From Plantago major (lineage: Eukaryota > Streptophyta > Magnoliopsida > Lamiales > Plantaginaceae), in assembly GCA_026545765.1 (NCBI GenBank), contig CM048842.1:40185431-40249430 (forward strand): 64,000 nucleotides of DNA, given 5' to 3'. Below, piece after piece: positions 21,321-33,313 of this stretch. Position numbers and translations under genes: made by a program. How positions within the stretch are numbered: the stretch's first letter is position 1; each line of letters opens with the position of its first letter. The notes beneath the pieces are model-generated. The model had not been told where the DNA came from and did not search any database. It saw only the letters and a list, made by a program, of their open reading frames with translations.

Positions 21321-22202
21321 TGTTGATACGTATATGTGTCCAATCCGTTAAGGGCGCCATAGAGCGTGTCCTAGATCGCATCAGGGCTGAAATGGCCAAT
21401 TCAGTACCAGTCCGACCTTCAAATGGTCCGACCTACGGAAACCATTCCGGGTCAACTAGTACGTGCAAGTCAATACACCTTCTCAGCTAGGTCCGACCAA
21501 ACAAGGTGTATGACTTCCGAACCTGACAAGAAGTCACATGATCTCTCCGAGTACCACAAACTGTCAGTCCCAGGATGCCAAACGGACCGGACGAGATAAT
21601 CTCGGACGCCACCCTCACATTAAGACCAAACGTATATAACAGAACCACTGAGATACTTCCGTGGAACTCTAGGCTCGGACACCCAGAGTTACCTAAGGGC
21701 AGATCAACCAAGCAGACAGATCTGTCCGAAGGACTGACAAGGACCCAACAGGCGAAACAATACTCTTAGAGGGAAAAGGTCCAAACTACCCTCCCAGGCC
21801 CATTAATCGGTATTGGACTACTGTTCACTATTGGGTTGTGGGCCAAAGGTTGCATTGGTGTCCAAATCTGAAGCATACACTTGGCATCTTATGAGTCATT
21901 TCATAAGATATGGTCTCTATAAATATAACACAAGGTCCAAGACCTTAAGGTAAGCAAGAATTATTCCCAAATCATATCTCATAACTACTACATTGAGAGC
22001 TGTACAACTCTCTCTTGAGTAAAGTCTCATACCGGGTTGATAACTTTCAACCTGGGTTACCTATCTAACCCCCCCACTTAGTCCTTTCAGGTGATCAACC
22101 TCGGATCAAGTCGTCAGGTCGGACCTCGAGTTGGTGGCGGATCTTAGATTAGGGATTTGTAGTAGTTTAGTCAGTTAGTGTTCGAGGCTAAACCCCTCAA
22201 CA
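21321..22202 (+). repeat. Gypsy 5' LTR (882 bp)
   Basis: Begins TGTTGATACG and ends CCTCAACA. A TATA box (TATAAATA, 21918-21925) gives a predicted transcript start near 21950, in the stretch AAGGTAAGCAAGAATT, so R begins about there. A C-run follows TATCTAACC. The same LTR recurs seven times at 50240-58326. Confidence 0.9.
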
Positions 22203-22205
22203 TTT

Positions 22206-22223
22206 TGGCGCCGTCTGTGGGAA
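22206..22223 (+). other. Gypsy primer-binding site
   Basis: TGGCGCCGTCTGTGGGAA begins three bases after the LTR end. The first nine bases are complementary to the 3' end of plant tRNA-Asp (TGGCGCCGT); the remainder matches only partly. Confidence 0.65.
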
Positions 22224-22257
22224 ACATTACGAAAGGTTCCGTGTTTCAATCAATCGG

Positions 22258-24620
22258 ATGGCAAGAACAAGAAGGGCAGCACGAACCAGTGCTACTGGCC
22301 TCGGAACTCCACCCCACGTCCACGCGGACGTCCACCAAACAGAGGGCGGAGGACCTCTGCAACAGGAAGGAACACTGTAAGAAGAAGATACCCGAGTGAT
22401 GACCGCACAGCAAGACCATCGACGGATGAAGGAGGTGATATTCCGACCAGGAGAGTCCAAAATGTTCCTGAGAACATTGTACCTGAGAATCAGGGAGGCA
22501 GGGTCGAACAAGTTTCTCCGGCAGAAGCTCAAGGCCACACTACAGGTCAACGGTTTACTATGCCCGATGGTCGTATCGTCCGCACCAGAGATCTCAGATT
22601 AAGTGAGACTCTGTTTGATAGATTTCTCATGATAATCCAAGGTTGCCTCGGGTCTAACAATGCCCATCCTCAGCAAGTCACTCCGCCAGTGGTTACTCTA
22701 GTTCAAGCAGAGCCCGCCCTGTCGAGGAACAGGCAACGTCCGATCCAGCAGAGGATAGGGAATCAGCTACCCTAAGAGGATCTGCGGAACCTTCTAAACC
22801 GGAGAGCATCTGCTTCCCAAGTTCGGGGTGAAGGAAGCCCAAATGGGCGAAGAGAGTATCAGGAGGAGAATAACAGGCAGCCTAGAGCTCCGCAACAAAC
22901 ACCTCCGAGGGCTAGAGATCATGTAGCGGAAACTATTCCAGTGGTCTGCCTAGATGAACTCCCCGCGGATGTAGCAGTTCATCCTAGGACAGGGGAGATA
23001 ATGAATGCAGAAAAAATCTATGCTCAGCAAAAAGCCTTGGAAGCCCAGATTCTCAACCTCGGGCGTCTGGTGAAGGATCATGAGCAGGTAGCTACGAGTG
23101 CACCAAATCCTTTATGCGATGACATAATGAGAGAAAAGGAAAGAAACAGGAACTTGGATCAGGTGATTCCGAACTTGGAATACTATTACGGGGATACTTG
23201 TCCCGTTGGCCACTTAACAAGGTATAATAGTAAGATGGATTCCAAGGGAATGAGTGATAATACAAAGGCTCTCACTTTTTCATCCACCCTCTTCGGAATA
23301 GCTATGGATTGGTACACTGAGTTGCCAAACAAGTCGATAAGATCTTATGTGGACCTCTCCTCCAAGTTCCTGGGACGATTTGGGAAATCGAAGAGGAGGA
23401 GGCGCACTGTTGAGCATCTGGCAGAAGTTATTCAAAGGGAACAAGAGGATCTTAGGACCTTCCTAGATCGCTTTAACCCGGAAGTCCTTCGAGTTGAGCC
23501 TCACAGTATTAAGGAACGGGTCCGTCACACGTATGCTAATACTTTTAACACAGAACTCCGCAGGAAACTTTCTAGTCAGGAAGTGAGGAGTGAAAAGCAT
23601 TTGGATGACATCTACGAAGAAGTAATGTACGGAGAGGAGTACCGAAGGAATGTTCCTGTAAGAGCAGGTTCCAAGAAAGGAAAAGAACCAGTGAAACAAG
23701 AGCAGTGCCCTGGTAAGTTTGATCCGAGGAGGGATCACAAAGATAAGGGTTTCAACAGAGAAAGGAGTCCGCCAAGGAGATATGCGGATTATACTCATCT
23801 CAATAGACCAAGATCCGACATCTTGGCAACTATTATTAAGAAGAAGTTGGATATTCAATGGCCCAAGCCATCTCACAATAACCAGGAAAACAAGAATGCG
23901 AAAGGGTATTGCAAGTTTCACAAGAGCCGTGGTCATGAGACCGAAGATTGCATTCAACTGAAAACAGAGGTTGAACATTTGATAAGAGAGGGAAAGTTAA
24001 GGGAGCACGTCTATACGGATGAGCCTTCTAGACATGATAGGACGGAACGAAGAAGGGATGATAGAGCTACAGAGCCACAACCCCATCCGCTATCCTTACC
24101 ACCTCCGCCAGACAGTCATCCGGCTCGCATGGACCATCACCAATACAGGTATAATGATGATATTGAAATGGAGAACCCTCCATACCATGGAGTGATCAAC
24201 ACCATAGTAGGCGGACCAACTGGGGGCGATAGCAGGAATGCAAGAGAGCGGACAACTCAGAATCTCTGGAACAATGACAGATCATATGGTGCTCCAGCAG
24301 TTCGAGGGACAAACGCTATATCCTTTGATGATAGTGAGATCCCTCCTCCTACGGCAGGAGGTGAGGACATAGATGATCCGGATGTTCCACTGGTAGTTTC
24401 TTTGACCATATCAACTTATTGGGTGAACAAGATCCTGGTGGATACAGGGAGTTCCTCAAACATCATCTCCAAAAGGACAATAGACCAGATGAATCTGGGA
24501 GGAATCCGATATGAGAGAGTCAATACCTCCATATTAGGGTTTGGAGGAGGAACTGTCCCCCCCCTAGGAAGCGTCATGCTGCATGTATCACTGGGGACAC
24601 ATCCCGCTAGAGTGACATAG
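22258..24620 (+). pseudogene. Gypsy gag and protease
   Basis: Seen: the gag start at 22258 (MARTRRAARTSATG) soon hits a stop near 22377 and the next 550 bp needs frame changes. From 22941 a 559-codon frame holds the retrotrans_gag region (YNSKMDSKGMSDNTKALTFS, AMDWYTELPNKSIRSY, EDLRTFLDRFN), a zinc-knuckle-like YCKFHKSRGHETEDC, a charged linker, and the aspartic protease active site VDTGSSSNIIS near 24440. A TAG at 24618-24620 stands between VT and LVCFVVVD in the same frame; a Gln codon is expected, so CAG to TAG is likely. Known of the family: Gag forms the particle and the protease matures the polyprotein. Confidence 0.85.
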
Positions 24621-26009
24621 CTAGTCTGTTTTGTAGTGGTGGATCGAACTTTTGACTACAATGCCATCTTTGGTCGTCCAGGGCTCAATCAATTCCGAGC
24701 TACATCCTCCATCCTCCATAATAGGATGAAGTTTCCGACTCCATGCGGAGTTGGAGAGGAAGTGGGGAACATCCGAGAAGCTTGGGAGTGTTACATTATG
24801 TCCACGAGGAGAGAATCCGCACCTGTGTTGGCGGTCACTGTGACTCCTGATCCACAGATTGTTCTCCCACAAAAAAAGGAGAATTCTAACATTGGGATTG
24901 GGATCCAGAAGAACAAGTTTCCTAAAACTGCACGGATCGAACCTCACGAAACTCTTAGAGAAGTTGAACTTGTTGTTGGGAGCCCGGATAAGAAGACTAA
25001 AATCGGAACAGAGATGAATGCGGAAGTGGAAATGAAGCTCATTGCTTGTCTCCGAGACAACATTGATGTCTTTGCTTGGAGTACTGACGACCTCAAGGGG
25101 ATAGATCCGAGGGTTGCTGTTCACCGTCTGAACATGGATCCCTCGATTAAATATATCCGCCAGAAGAGAAAGGATTTCGGTCCGATGAAGGATGCCATCA
25201 TATCCTCCGAAGTTGATCGACTCATGAAAGCCGGACATATCGAGGAGGTCCGTTATTCTGATTGGGTTTGGAACGTGGTTTTTGTAGAAAAGTCACACGA
25301 AAAATGGCGGATGTGCAATGATTTCACCAGGCTAAGTAAATTTTGCCCAAAGGATACATACCCTTTGCCACGGATTGACCAATTGGTTGATTCCACAGCC
25401 GGATGCACGTTACTGAGTTTCATGGACACGTATCAAGGCTTTTACCAGATTTGGATGGCCAAGGAGGATATTAAGAAAACAACTTTCTTTGCTGCGGGAG
25501 GGGTGTATTGCTTTAAAGTGATGCCCTTTGGATTGAAAAATGCGGGAGCTACTTACCAACGACTGGTGAATCAAATATTCAAGGAGGAAATTGGCAAGAC
25601 CATGGAGGTATACGTGGACGACATGCTCGTCAAAAGAAAAACTGAGCAACAGCATATAGAGCACTTAAGCAAATGCTTTGCTATCCTTAGGAAGTACGGA
25701 ATGAAACTGAATCCAGAAAAGTGCACCTTCGGAGTGAAGGGCGGAAAGTTTTTGGGCTACATGGTCACAGAAAGAGGGATAAGCGCAAATCCCGAGAAGA
25801 TCAAAGTAATCTTAGATTTGCCTCATCCGAAGAACCTAAATGAGGTTCTGGGAAAGCCCGACCAATCCGGACGACTCTCTAAGTGGGCAATTCAGCTGAG
25901 CGAATACGACATTGGCTATCAGGCTCCGATAGCCAAGAAGGCTCAAGTTGTTGCTGACTTCCTAGCAGAATACCCTGAGGCAGAGTCAAAGAAAGTCCCG
26001 GATAAATAA
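24621..26009 (+). pseudogene. Gypsy reverse transcriptase with damaged RNase H
   Basis: Seen: FDYNAIFGRPGLNQFRA closes the protease region. RT follows: VDRLMKAGHIEEV, WRMCNDFTRLSKFCPKDTYP, SFMDTYQGFYQIWM with the first catalytic Asp, FFAAGGVYCFKVMPFGLKN, and the YVDDMLVK active site near 25610. After LPHPKNLNEVL the sequence jumps to GKPDQSGRLSKWAIQLSEYD (near 25850), the end of the usual RNase H, so the RT thumb/connection and most of RNase H, roughly 120 or more residues, are deleted in frame. A TAA stop follows PDK at 26007-26009, though the same frame continues towards the second RNase H. No active enzyme is expected. Confidence 0.85.
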
Positions 26010-26672
26010 GCATTTGAATGCCTAATTACCAAGCAGATCAACCGAAGGCCAGTTCCTCCAAAGATCAGCCCAGAAAACCTCGAGGATGCTCAGTTCATTA
26101 ATCAGTCTTGGACTACATCATGGGAGGAAACTCGGGTTAACCAAATGTTCCTTCTTGATGATATCACAAGGAAATTCGGTACTAATAACTCCGACCCGGG
26201 TGCTAAAGAGAAGGAGGAACAAAGGTTGGAAATTCGGGAGCTTACAAAAGATCTTCAAACCAAGGAACATCCCACTGATATTTGGACATTGGATGTGGAT
26301 GGTTCGTCCACTGGAAGAGTAGGAGGTATTGGAATATATCTTAAAAGCCCTGATGGCGCGGAACTCGATTATGCGATATCCTTGGACTTCAAAGTCACAA
26401 ATAATGAGGCTGAATATGAAGCGCTGTTAGTCGGACTACGTCTAGCGAAGTCCCTGCAGATTCGGAAACTCAAAGCTTACCCGGATTCACAGTTAGTTGA
26501 AGCCCAATTTTCTGGTGCTTTTGCCACAAAGGGCCCTTCAATGATCAAGTATCTTGAGCTACTTAAGCAAGAAGTCAGTCTCTTTGATGAGTTTACCCTG
26601 GAGAAGTTTGATAGGGCATGGAATGAAAGAGCGGACGCTCTGGCAAAGTATGCGTCCGAACAGCTGCTCTAG
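26010..26672 (+). pseudogene. Gypsy archaeal-type second RNase H (aRNH)
   Basis: Seen: in the same frame as RT, after the linker NQSWTTSWEETRVNQMF, lies a complete RVT_3-type RNase H: WTLDVDGSSTGRVGGIGIYL (first Asp), FKVTNNEAEYEALLVGL (Glu), YPDSQLVEAQFSGAF (Asp) and RAWNERADALAKYASEQL (last Asp). Known of the family: a second RNase H of this type, after the native one, is diagnostic of Tat elements. It seems intact, unlike the preceding RNase H. A TAG ends the frame at 26670-26672, and a frameshift near 26690 separates it from integrase. Confidence 0.85.
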
Positions 26673-26716
26673 ACACAAGGAGAGTTATTCTACTCACTAT
26701 TACGGACTCATCCGTC

Positions 26717-27649
26717 ATGAGTCCTACTCCAAATGTTATGATAACTGAAACAGGAAGAAACTGGATAACTGATATCTTTAGTTATCTCAAGGACGGATCA
26801 TTACCAGCTGATCCGAAGGAGTCAAGGAGTGTACAGCACCGAGCAAACAGATATTTTATACTCGGAGAAGATTTGTATAAGAAATCCTTCGCTGGGACTC
26901 ATATGAGATGTTTGGGTCCGCAAGAAGCGAAGACAGTGCTTGAGGAAATTCATAGTGGAAGCTGTGGAAGCCATTCCGGAGGACGAACTCTTACTCAAAA
27001 GATCATTTGACAGGGTTATTACTGGCCTACCATTGATAAGGATTCTGTGAGCTATGCCCGAAGTTGTCTAGACTGTCAATATTATGCGAATGTTCCCCAT
27101 CGTCCGACACACCCTATGATTCCGTCAGTCGTAACATGTCCGTTTGATCAATGGGGCATCGATATTGTCAGGCCATTCCCGAGGGGCACTCAACATAAGA
27201 AATTCTTAATTGTGGCTGTGGAATATCTCACCAAGTGGGTGGAAGCAGAAGCTGTGGCAACTATCACGGAAAGTCGCGTGCGGACCTTCATTTGGAAAAA
27301 CATCATTTGTCGCTTTGGCTTACCAAGAATTCTTGTCTCGGATAATGGCGCTCAATTTTCAGGCAATAAACTCAAGGAATGGTTGGCCTCTTTCAAGATT
27401 GAGCAACGCTTTACATCTGTCGGATATCCACAGGCCAATGGACAAGCGGAGTCCACTAACAAAACGATCGTTAAGATCTTGGAAAAGCGGCTAAGGACTT
27501 CTCAGGAGAGTTGGGCGGATGACCTAGATGGCGTACTGTGGGCTCATCGCACCACTGCGCGGACCGCAACTAGAGAAACCCCATTTGCCCTGGTCTATGG
27601 CTCGGAAGCAGTCATACCAGTGGCAATTGCAGTTGAAACGATGAGGGTC
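26717..27649 (+). pseudogene. Gypsy integrase, truncated by Sire-1 insertion
   Basis: Seen: H2C2 zinc-binding region (LEEIHSGSCGSHSGGRTLT, then CLDCQ), then the DDE core: QWGIDIVRPFPRG, GLPRILVSDNGAQFSG and GYPQANGQAESTNKTI supply D, D and E. A TGA at 27008-27010 replaces a codon before QGYYWPT, where Trp is usual. The core then runs to AIAVETMR and is broken at 27650 by the Sire-1 LTR. The integrase C-terminal part is not found on the other side of the insertion (45578 onward), so it was lost. Confidence 0.85.
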
Positions 27650-29291
27650 TGTTGGTCCAGATAACGGCAAAGTAAAAGACTAGGGGAGGGGGATGAATAG
27701 TCTTTTAAAACTTTTGTCGATAAGCACAGTTTCTCAGATATCTGATACTTAATTTCAGAGAGCGGAAGACTTTTCTGTGATAAGTGCACGTGCTCAGCAA
27801 GATAAGTGTAAGTACTTTGCAAGATAAGTAAAGCAAGTAATAGACTGCAGAAAGTAAATAACACAAGTCTTTTTATAGTGGTATCTGAAGGTGGCGTAAT
27901 CCTTCAACTAATCCACTTCGGCCTTTCTCAGACCTAGAATCCACTAAGATAGATAAATGATGTAACCTTATTAAATATCTTCTCTTGATTCCTAAATACA
28001 TTGGGTTCCCAACCGAGTGTTCCCCCTGAGTTATTCCCCAGCTTTCACAGCCAAGTACTTCCTGTACTCATAAACCTTTTTGAGCTATTCCTTAGTTTCT
28101 CAAACTAAGTACTTCCTGTGCTCAATAACCTTGGAGTTATTCCTTAGTTTCCCAAACTAAGTACTTCCTGTACTCCACGCCGATTAAGGTGTTGGTTAAG
28201 GTAAATTGTTAGGTGAGCTTCTTTAATAACTTGTTCAGTTATTCAGATAGCTCTATGAATCAAGTATACTTAATACACTTTGCAATGTATGATATCTTGT
28301 TCTTTACTGACCCAAGTCTATGATAAGTGTTTAAGAGAATGAAACTTAGATATGAAATCTTAGTTCAACTCTTTCACAAATAACAATGCTTGTTAAGGAT
28401 CAGGACACTTAGAACTTTTGTGCTACTTAGAATCAAGAGCTATGGTCGCAACAGAAAGCTTGAAGGTAAGTAGAATGCTTGAGAGAGCTTGTGTGAGTAT
28501 TCAGTGTTCTTGGGGTAAGTTCTGTGTGTTCTAAGGTGTCTTCTCAAGCAGTCTAAGTGTTGATATTTATAGATGAATTTGAGTGCCGTTTGAATAGTAT
28601 TCGTTAGGCTTAACTCAATTTCAAACTAATTGATATCTGAGTAGAAATGAAAGGTGTTTGTCTTCTTTTGAAGCTACCGTTTTGTTCGAGACATTTACTC
28701 TGCATTTAATGCACTGTACTATACTTTGTCCTGTAGTGCCAACGGAACTATGCATTGTATCAGAGATCTTATTCTATCATAGTTCTCTGAAGCTTTGCAT
28801 GTTCTTTTCCATAGATTATCACAACTCCAGATACCACTTGTTGAAACAACTTTGTTATAAAATATTTCTTTTCAGAAACATAGTTTATGTCCAAGGTATC
28901 TGAGTGTAGATATCTGTGGGCACATTCCTTGTTTCAGAAACCTTTTAGTTCTCAGATATCTCTTGCGACACTGTTTATTTAAAAATGCTTGTGTCTTCAA
29001 GGTATCGGGTCATAGGTATCTGAAAAACCTTTGTCCTCAGCAATCTTGTGCAATCTTCAAGTCTTCAAAAATTGTTGAACTTTTCCCGCCGGATGTCTTT
29101 CTTCTTGGTCTTCTTCATAAAATAAAAATTACATTTCGAGACCTAACATCCTATACAAGATTTGCTAGACTATCATAATTAGTGAGTTTCCTCTTTTACA
29201 GTGTTCAAGTGAACCAAGAGTACTAATCACCTTTCTGAGCTAAGATACGTCATTAGGTTGCTGATCAAAATCTAAACAGATATTCCTAACA
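27650..29291 (-). repeat. Sire-1 3' LTR (1642 bp)
   Basis: Plus-strand ends are TGTTGGTCCAGATAACGG and ATTCCTAACA. Contains a G-run after AAAAGACTA and three decayed repeats of the AAGTACTTCCTGT phrase (28060-28170). On the minus strand a CTATAAATA box lies near 28572. Closely related to the Sire-3 LTR and the solo LTR. Confidence 0.85.
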
Positions 29292-29310
29292 AATTTCCTC
29301 CATTTTGATC
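29292..29310 (-). other. Sire-1 polypurine tract
   Basis: The minus strand reads GATCAAAATGGAGGAAATT directly before the LTR start TGTTAGGAAT. This purine-rich run primes plus-strand synthesis in LTR elements and fixes the element's orientation. Confidence 0.75.
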
Positions 29311-29679
29311 AGTCAACGATGACTATCTGACCTATTACAAATCTGGATGAGGAAACAATCCACTACTTAAATCATTTCTTATGATTTTTCAAATCAGATA
29401 ATTAAGTGCAGAAAGTAAACATCAACCAAATCACAAGGTGTGATCTTTCCTGACAAGTTATCTTTTATAGAAAAAGATATCTGAGAGTAAGTTCATCATA
29501 TATGTTACAAAGAAAGTTTACAGATAACTTTAGTACATAATACAATTCAGCTCAGTCAGCAAGATACAAAAATACCTAGTAAATTAGGACAACAGGAGTA
29601 GCCAAGTTCCAAGTAGACATCCTAATAAACTAGTCTTCAAGTCTTCAACACTTCAAGTCTTCAAAAGCAGTTCCATGGA

Positions 29680-32429
29680 TCAATCTATAAATTTTCTATC
29701 ACCAAACCTTTTGATATCATCAGAGTAGTCATAGAGAAGTGTTCTGACAAACATCTCTGTGTCTCTGGCAAATCCACAGACTTCCTTGTAGGTTTTGGTA
29801 GGATTTTTCTTGGCAAAATGCTTGACCCACAGATACTTTCCCCAATTCCAGGCATGCTCGATTCTGATATCTGATAGCTTGAAGTATTCATAAATGAGCT
29901 TCATATATCTGATGTCACCCTTGTATTGATCTTCAGTCAAGTAGAAGGACTCATAGGGTTCCACAGCAAGTCTTGCTCTTGTGCCTGTTCCAGTGATGTT
30001 GGGAATTTTGTGCACATCATCTGGATTTCCATAAGGACATTCATTAGAGAGGTCCTTTTTCATGGCTTCTATTCTCTTGATTACTTCAAAATCCAACCAG
30101 GCTTTGATGTGGTTGGTGTTAATCAAGATTGGCTTGTCTTTTCTCCATGCCATGAGCTGTTTATGGATTGGTTCTGGAAATTTTGAATTTACCAGTAGAT
30201 GCTTAAGTTCCAGAATCCAGTAGCCATTCTTCTGATTAATGCACCTGTAGACAGAGGAGTCACTGTTGGTCTTCACATACTCAATCTTGGCTTCTTCAGG
30301 CCTGAGTGGTAGTTGAAGTTGTCTTTGTTCAGCTCTCAGTCTGTTCCTCCTTTGCCTTGAATTCTCCTTTGGGGTAATGCTTGAAGAACCACCCTGGATA
30401 GACTTGGTGTTTCCAGAGGGTGTTTTAGCTGCCAAAGTCTTTGCAGCTATGGGCTCAGTAAGGCTATCAATTTTCCTTTTTCTATGAAGAGGAACTTCAT
30501 CTTCATCAGTCTCTTCATCATCATCAATATTAATTCTTGTGAGACTTTTGCAGCCTTCTTCATTGCTCAGGGATTTGATTTGGCCTTCTTCTTCTTCTTC
30601 AGAAGATTCATCGATCCCTCTTACTTGTCTTCTCCTTGGAGCCTTGCTACTCCTTGGAGGTTTCTGTGCTCTGGCCCTTGTTGTCATTCCTCTTTCAGGA
30701 AGTTGAGTGGTGGCCACTATCATGAAGCGATCGACCGAGGAGGGCGCATTTATTCTGAGAGGTGGTTGTTCAGATTTTCTTTTGTTTCCTCTTCCTCTTC
30801 TTCTCTGAGCATCTTGATATTCTTCCCCCTTATTCATTGTTGACTGACTAAGAATCACAAATGATTCTGAAAGAGAGTTAAAGTTGCCTTGCAGATAGTT
30901 ATGGCAATGAACCAAGCTGTTCCAGAGTGGCCTTGAGCTCCTGGTTTTGTTTGATAAGATCAGTATCCTTATCAGTGAGCTCTGCCAGTGGGCCTTGAAT
31001 AGCATCTGCTTTTCCAGCAGCATAGCTACACTCTTCAAAGTCTTTTGCAGCCAAGTTTTGGTCATCATCCCTAACCATGCCTAGATCTTTCTGAGCAACG
31101 ACCACACTGGTTGTTCTCTGAGTGATAAGCTCAGTGAATGACTTCATTTCTGCAGGGACTGATGCAATGGTGGCTTTATCTTGAGAAGATAACTCCTTTT
31201 TCAATTTAGCCAGTACTTGATATATGTTCAAGTATTCATTGGAGTTGACATTTGGCAGCTTGCTGTATATTTCGGGAGCAATCAGCTTCCTTTTCAAATG
31301 AGAAATCGCTAAGTGTTCATTGCGGTGTTCTGCCAATGCCTTGTCTTCTTCATCATCTGAGTCATCAGCCCAGTGATCTTCATCCTCTTGGACATTTTCA
31401 TCAATGTTTTCTAGTCCAGCAACCATCTCAGAGATGGGCTTCTTTCCTTTCAGTGAGGAGGATGGTACATCTTTTGGAAATGCAGCCTTAGCATCATGCT
31501 TGTCACTAGATACTTGCTCAGTATCTAATTCCTCAGCAATTTCCTGAACAACAAGCTGGAGTTCTTTCATTTCAACATAAGCTTCCATTTCCTTGATTGT
31601 TTGATCTTCAATCTTTTGGAGCTTTGCTCTGGATTCAGCTATCTTTTCTTCAAGTTGAAGATGTAGCTGTTGTTCTTCCTCCAACAGTTGTTTGAGTTGA
31701 GCAACTCTGGCTTGTGCATCTGATAATTTTTGAGTTGTTTCCTCAGAGTGCTCAAATACTTGTTCAGTAGTATCTTTGTGTTGGGGAGTTGGATGATTAG
31801 ATTTCTGAGGAGATGGAGGAGGGGATTGCTGTGATGTCCTCTCAGTGTGCTTTTCAGCAGCTGAGGCAATGTGTCCTTGTGAAATCCTCCGTCCACAGTG
31901 CAGGGGCATCATCATCATCCTTCTTATCTTCATTCTTGTGATGGTCAGAAGCAGGATCTTCATAATTGTTTTCATCAGTTTCCTTCTCTTCCTCATCTTC
32001 AGAGACCAGGTTGATCACTTCTGGAATAGTGATCGTTTGCCCATTGACTTCCTCTTGTTCAGAGGGTATATACTGTAGAGTCTGGGGAAAAGTAGGCTTG
32101 AATGCCATCGTAGTGCAGTGCGACCATCGACTTGATTGAAAGCTTGGATCGACTTTACGGCCACTTCCTTGACAAACTCCTTATCCATCAATGTTAGAAG
32201 AATCTGTTGATGGGGAACATTGCATGGACGTAGTTTTCCAAATCAAGGGCTCGTGCTCTCCTTGTGTGGTGATCAGTCACCTTTAAGATCTCAGAATGAT
32301 CGGAGCATCGGAGCTTTTGCCATTTCTTAAAGCATTTCAGATGCTTTGGCAAAGTGTGTTCCTTGAAGAAAGGAAGCAGGTCCTTTTTTTTTTCTCATCA
32401 TCAGGGACCTTAGTGGCACTTGTTTGAGC
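29680..32429 (-). pseudogene. Sire-1 env-like gene: coiled-coil and C-terminal region
   Basis: Seen: after the intron array the reading continues with LPKHLKCFKKWQKLRCSDHS and an acidic block (VSEDEEEKETDENN), needing frame changes at an A-run near 32383 and near 31990. A long coiled coil follows (ARVAQLKQLLEEEQQLHLQL, EKIAESRAKLQKIED), then VAGLENIDENVQEDEDHWAD, a second heptad block (LTDKDTDLIKQNQELKATL), a basic stretch (RRRGRGNKRKSE) and a conserved C-terminal domain (YWILELKHLLVNSKFPEP, RFGDRKFID). A 1-nt shift near 30900 is not shared by Sire-3, so it is specific to this copy. No known enzyme is recognised. It may be a structural or nucleic-acid-binding accessory protein. 'Env-like' reflects position only; no clear signal peptide or membrane segment is seen. 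Confidence 0.65.
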
Positions 32430-33313
32430 CTGAAAGAAAGAGTTTTGAGTTAGATTCAAAACTTGTGTAGATATCTGAGTACGAGTGTAGTTAGGTTTCT
32501 GAGTTACCTGAATGAGTACATCATGCTCAGAGACTTGTACTACTGAGGCAGGGGGTGCCTCAGATATTTTGTTGTGAGGTGGAGACTTGGAAGTCTGGTC
32601 CTCATCAACCTTCCTTTCTGCTTGATCCTGAGAATTAAAATTATCACAATACTTAGGAAATTGTCATGAAAGAATTAAGCTTCAATGATTTCTGTGTTTT
32701 CCACTTACTTCCTCAACAGGAGGCTCGGAATCATTTTTCGCAGAAACTTTCTCAGTTTCAGGTGTTCTTTCTGGTGATGTTGCCTTGGGGGCTTCATCAA
32801 TTTCCATGGGTTCAGGGGATGTCACAACTCTTTCCCCTTGTACTTCTACTTCTGAATGAGCCTGTAAGTAGAAAGTATTGAGTAATTAGAGAAGAATTTA
32901 CATTAACACATGATGAAGAATGTTTGTCACTGAGTTTTATATACCTTCTCACTAGAAGGCTCAATGATATTTTCTTCAGAAACCTTGATGGTCTCTGGGT
33001 CCTTTTCTGGCATTTCTGCCTTATCTTCTTCTTTCTCAGTTGGAGCCTATTAGAAACATCCACTTAATTAGTTAAGTATTTTAACATATAACTGAAAAGT
33101 AACATCTTAAGGAATTCTTTATCACCTGTGGCACAGGCTTAGATTCCCCAAGAGGTGAGGTTGTGGTGGCCTCTTTCTCAGTCTCTGAGGCAAGCTTTCG
33201 AGCTTCCTCTTGTTCTTGTGTTTCTAAATCAGCCTGTAACAAAGAAATTTTATTAACTCACAAGATTAATAAACACAAATTATCACAAGTAGAGAGTTAA
33301 ACCATTTAGTTAC
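32430..33313 (-). CDS. Sire-1 env-like gene: array of short exons separated by five introns
   Basis: Seen on the minus strand: introns at 33313-33234, 33125-33047, 32944-32862, 32708-32628 and 32507-32430 (80, 79, 83, 81 and 78 bp). All begin GT and end AG, are AT-rich and contain in-frame stops. The exons between them (33233-33126, 33046-32945, 32861-32709, 32627-32508) are 108, 102, 153 and 120 bp, all multiples of three in phase 0. They encode Glu/Pro/Ser-rich peptides such as ADLETQEQEEARKLASETEK, DPETIKVSEENIIEPSSEK and TPETEKVSAKNDSEPPVEE; the last two resemble each other, suggesting duplicated exons. The flanking exons join in frame. Function unknown, perhaps a flexible acidic linker. 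Confidence 0.75.
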
